Both the position numbers and the translations under genes were made by a program. 64,000 nucleotides of DNA from Macrococcoides bohemicum (GTDB taxonomy: Bacteria; Bacillota; Bacilli; Staphylococcales; Staphylococcaceae): the NCBI RefSeq assembly GCF_042658685.1, contig NZ_JBHSQY010000012.1. One strand, written 5' to 3'. How positions within the stretch are numbered: position 1 is the stretch's first letter; every line of letters begins with the position of its first letter. Shown here piece after piece: positions 61,955 to 64,000 of this stretch. Under the pieces are notes generated by a model, which saw only the letters and a program-made list of their open reading frames with translations, was not told the origin of the DNA and did no database searches.

Positions 61955-62833
61955 TTGAGACATTTACACTCGATCACAGATTTATCTAACGAAGCAATCA
62001 TGACTACGATTCAACGTGCAATCGAAATTAAAAATGGAAATGTCGCAAATTTTTCAGAAATTTATGCAGCAAACCTGTTTTTTGAAAACTCTACACGTAC
62101 AAAATGTTCATTCGAAGTGGCAGAACGTAAATTAGGTATGCAAGTGATACCATTTGAAACTGGTACTTCGTCAGTAACAAAAGGTGAAAGTCTTTATGAT
62201 ACGTGCAAAACAATGGAAAGCATCGGATGTAACGTTTTAGTCATCCGTCATCCAGAGAATGATTACTATAAACAGTTAGATGGATTAAATATACCAATTG
62301 TTAATGGTGGTGACGGGTCAGGACAGCATCCAACGCAATGTTTATTAGATTTGATGACGATTTATGAAGAGTTCGGAAAGTTCGATGGTTTAAAAGTAGT
62401 GATTTGCGGAGATATCTTGAACTCACGTGTTGCACGAAGTAACTTCGATGCTTTAACTCGTTTAGGTGCAGAGGTTAAGTTTGTGGCTCCAGATGCCTGG
62501 ATTGATAACTCAATACCTGCTGAATACGTTAATATTGATGATGTGATAGAGGAAGTGGATGTTTGTATGTTACTGCGCGTACAACATGAACGTCATGATA
62601 AAGCATCATCGTTTACGAAAGAAGAATATAATAACAGTTTTGGTCTTAATCAAGCGCGTTATGATAAGTTAAAAGATAATGCAATTATATTACATCCTGC
62701 ACCTGTTAATCGCGATGTTGAAATAGCAAGTGAACTAGTAGAAGCGCCGAAAGCGAGAATCTTTAAACAAATGGAGAATGGTGTATATACTCGCATGAGT
62801 ATATTATCTCAAGTCATTGAAGGAAATCAGTAA
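61955..62833 (+). CDS. pyrB: Aspartate carbamoyltransferase, catalytic chain
   Basis: Makes carbamoyl-aspartate, the committed step of UMP synthesis. 292 residues, shorter than E. coli PyrB and typical of the unregulated Gram-positive trimer. STRTKCSFE (46-54) binds phosphate; GDGSGQHPTQCLLDL and LHPAPVNRDVEI are also conserved. TTG start with AAAGGGG upstream. Only 36 bases follow pyrP, with no attenuator. Confidence 0.95.
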   Translation: MRHLHSITDLSNEAIMTTIQRAIEIKNGNVANFSEIYAANLFFENSTRTKCSFEVAERKLGMQVIPFETGTSSVTKGESLYDTCKTMESIGCNVLVIRHPENDYYKQLDGLNIPIVNGGDGSGQHPTQCLLDLMTIYEEFGKFDGLKVVICGDILNSRVARSNFDALTRLGAEVKFVAPDAWIDNSIPAEYVNIDDVIEEVDVCMLLRVQHERHDKASSFTKEEYNNSFGLNQARYDKLKDNAIILHPAPVNRDVEIASELVEAPKARIFKQMENGVYTRMSILSQVIEGNQ

Positions 62834-62897
62834 AACAGGTAATAAAAATTAGAAAATTGTAAAATAAACATAAATCATATTTTAAGGAGTGCATACT

Positions 62898-64000
62898 ATG
62901 TCAACATTACTTAGAGGCGGCAAAATATTAATTAATGGTGAATTAATAGAACGAGATATTAGAATTAAGGATGGAAAGATTACTGAAATCGGTGAAAAAT
63001 TAAATGTCTACGATTCAAAAATTATCGATTTAAACGGACAGTTTGTATCTCAAGGTTTTGTCGATGTGCACGTTCATTTACGTGAACCAGGTGGCGAACA
63101 TAAAGAAACGATTGAAACAGGTACAAAAGCTGCAGCACGTGGGGGATTCACAACTGTATGCCCGATGCCAAATACGCGTCCTGTACCAGATTCAGTAGAA
63201 AACCTGGAGGCATTAAACGCTTCAATTGAAAAGAATGCGAAAGTTCGTGTATTACCATATGCTTCTATCTCTGTGCGACAAAAAGGTGAAGAACTTGTTG
63301 ATTTTACAGCACTAAAAGAGCATGGGGCATTCGCTTTTACAGATGATGGTGTCGGCGTACAAACTGCGTCAGTAATGTATGAAGCGATGCAACAAGCAGC
63401 AGCACTTGATATGGCAATTGTTGCACATTGTGAAGATAATTCACTGATTTATAGCGGTGCGATGCATGAAGGTAAAGTGAGCAAAGCATTAAATATTCCG
63501 GGTATCCCATCAATTTGTGAAGCGGTTCAAATTGCTCGTGACGTGTTACTTGCTGAAGCAGCGGATTGTCACTACCATGTATGTCACGTGTCAAGTAAAG
63601 AAAGTGTTCGAGTCATTCGTGATGCGAAACGTGCAGGCATTAAAGTCACTGCAGAAGTTACGCCACATCACTTATTATTGAATGAAGAAGTAATCACAAA
63701 AGATGACGCGATTCTTAAAATGAACCCGCCGTTACGTGCAAAAGAAGATCAGGAAGCGTTAATTGAAGCGTTATTAGATGGCACGATTGATTTTATCGCA
63801 ACAGATCATGCACCACACGCTGCTGATGAAAAAGCACAACCGATGACGAAATCACCTTTTGGTATCGTTGGTAGCGAAACAGCATTCCCATTACTATATA
63901 CAAAGTTCGTTAAAAATGGAGACTGGACTTTACAGCAATTGATTGATTATTTAGCAGTAAAACCTGGTGAAGTATTTAACTTACCATATGGCAAACCATT
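62898..64000 (+). CDS. pyrC: Dihydroorotase (partial, runs off the window)
   Basis: Cyclises carbamoyl-aspartate to dihydroorotate. The visible 367 residues begin MSTLLRGGKILINGEL; DVHVHLREPGGEHKET holds the HxH zinc ligands and Arg, ARGGFTTVCPMPNTRP the substrate loop, and IATDHAPHAADEKAQP the metal-binding Asp and His. Type I bacterial dihydroorotase as in Bacillus. AAGGAGTG precedes the ATG. Third enzyme gene of the operon; the end lies beyond 64000. Confidence 0.95.
   Translation, partial: MSTLLRGGKILINGELIERDIRIKDGKITEIGEKLNVYDSKIIDLNGQFVSQGFVDVHVHLREPGGEHKETIETGTKAAARGGFTTVCPMPNTRPVPDSVENLEALNASIEKNAKVRVLPYASISVRQKGEELVDFTALKEHGAFAFTDDGVGVQTASVMYEAMQQAAALDMAIVAHCEDNSLIYSGAMHEGKVSKALNIPGIPSICEAVQIARDVLLAEAADCHYHVCHVSSKESVRVIRDAKRAGIKVTAEVTPHHLLLNEEVITKDDAILKMNPPLRAKEDQEALIEALLDGTIDFIATDHAPHAADEKAQPMTKSPFGIVGSETAFPLLYTKFVKNGDWTLQQLIDYLAVKPGEVFNLPYGKP

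Noticed and set aside
1..64000. CRISPR arrays, prophage, insertion sequences, tRNA or rRNA genes
   Set aside because: No regularly spaced direct repeats, transposase or integrase frames, or tRNA/rRNA-like sequences were seen by eye; a tRNA scan would be needed to be certain.

Overview
The window is a low-GC Firmicutes chromosome of the family Staphylococcaceae. The gene order is close to the staphylococcal core: def/ykyA/pdhABCD, potABCD, typA, ftsW, pycA, ctaAB, ylbF/ylbG/rsmD/coaD, rpmF, bshC plus the mraZ-to-divIVA division cluster, ileS, lspA, rluD, and the pyr operon. Two features argue against Staphylococcus aureus itself. A complete caa3-type cytochrome c oxidase operon (ctaCDEF plus ctaG) lies between ctaB and ctaM, and rpmF is followed directly by bshC-mraZ. 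As I recall, the isd/sdh/phe region lies there in S. aureus. An oxidase-positive relative such as Macrococcus, or less likely Mammaliicoccus, fits best; this is inference from gene content.

Layout. 1-6.6 kb: an unidentified gene tail, peptide deformylase, YkyA lipoprotein and the pyruvate dehydrogenase operon. 6.6-13.9 kb: YktA, an XRE-cupin regulator with the polyamine ABC transporter potABCD, a membrane protein, YktB and an inositol-phosphatase family enzyme. 13.9-23.2 kb: a frameshifted NERD/zinc-ribbon gene, YlaF, TypA, YlaH, YlaN, FtsW and pyruvate carboxylase. 23.2-30.9 kb: haem A synthesis (ctaA divergent from ctaB), caa3 oxidase subunits and assembly factors. 31-41.3 kb: an AI-2E family permease, YugN, a CAP-domain protein, YlbF, a degenerate methyltransferase-like protein, GDPD, YlbG, RsmD, CoaD, TmcAL, YceD-L32 and BshC. 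41.4-55.2 kb: the dcw cell-wall and division cluster through ftsZ, then pgeF-ylmE-sepF-yggT-ylmH-divIVA. 55.2-64 kb: T-box-controlled ileS, lspA-rluD and the start of the PyrR-controlled pyrimidine operon, cut within pyrC.

The genes are almost all housekeeping: central carbon entry (PDH, Pyc), aerobic respiration, envelope growth and division, translation and pyrimidine synthesis. I see no prophage, insertion sequence, CRISPR array, rRNA or tRNA gene, and no obviously new multi-gene system. The points most worth a second look are regulatory or structural. They are a palindrome over the bshC promoter -10 with partial Fur-box resemblance; three 10-bp-periodic MraZ boxes; a hairpin between the mraY ribosome binding site and its start codon; a pyrP leader with switching helices but no canonical PyrR loop; a poly-A frameshift in the NERD gene; the caa3 operon; and a methyltransferase-like protein with an eroded SAM motif behind ylbF.

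Non-ATG starts are frequent (TTG for ftsW, ctaA, ctaD, pyrB, the CAP and GDPD genes; GTG for pdhC, bshC, murD, pyrR). Several starts given here are shorter than the longest open frame because the ribosome binding site dictates it.
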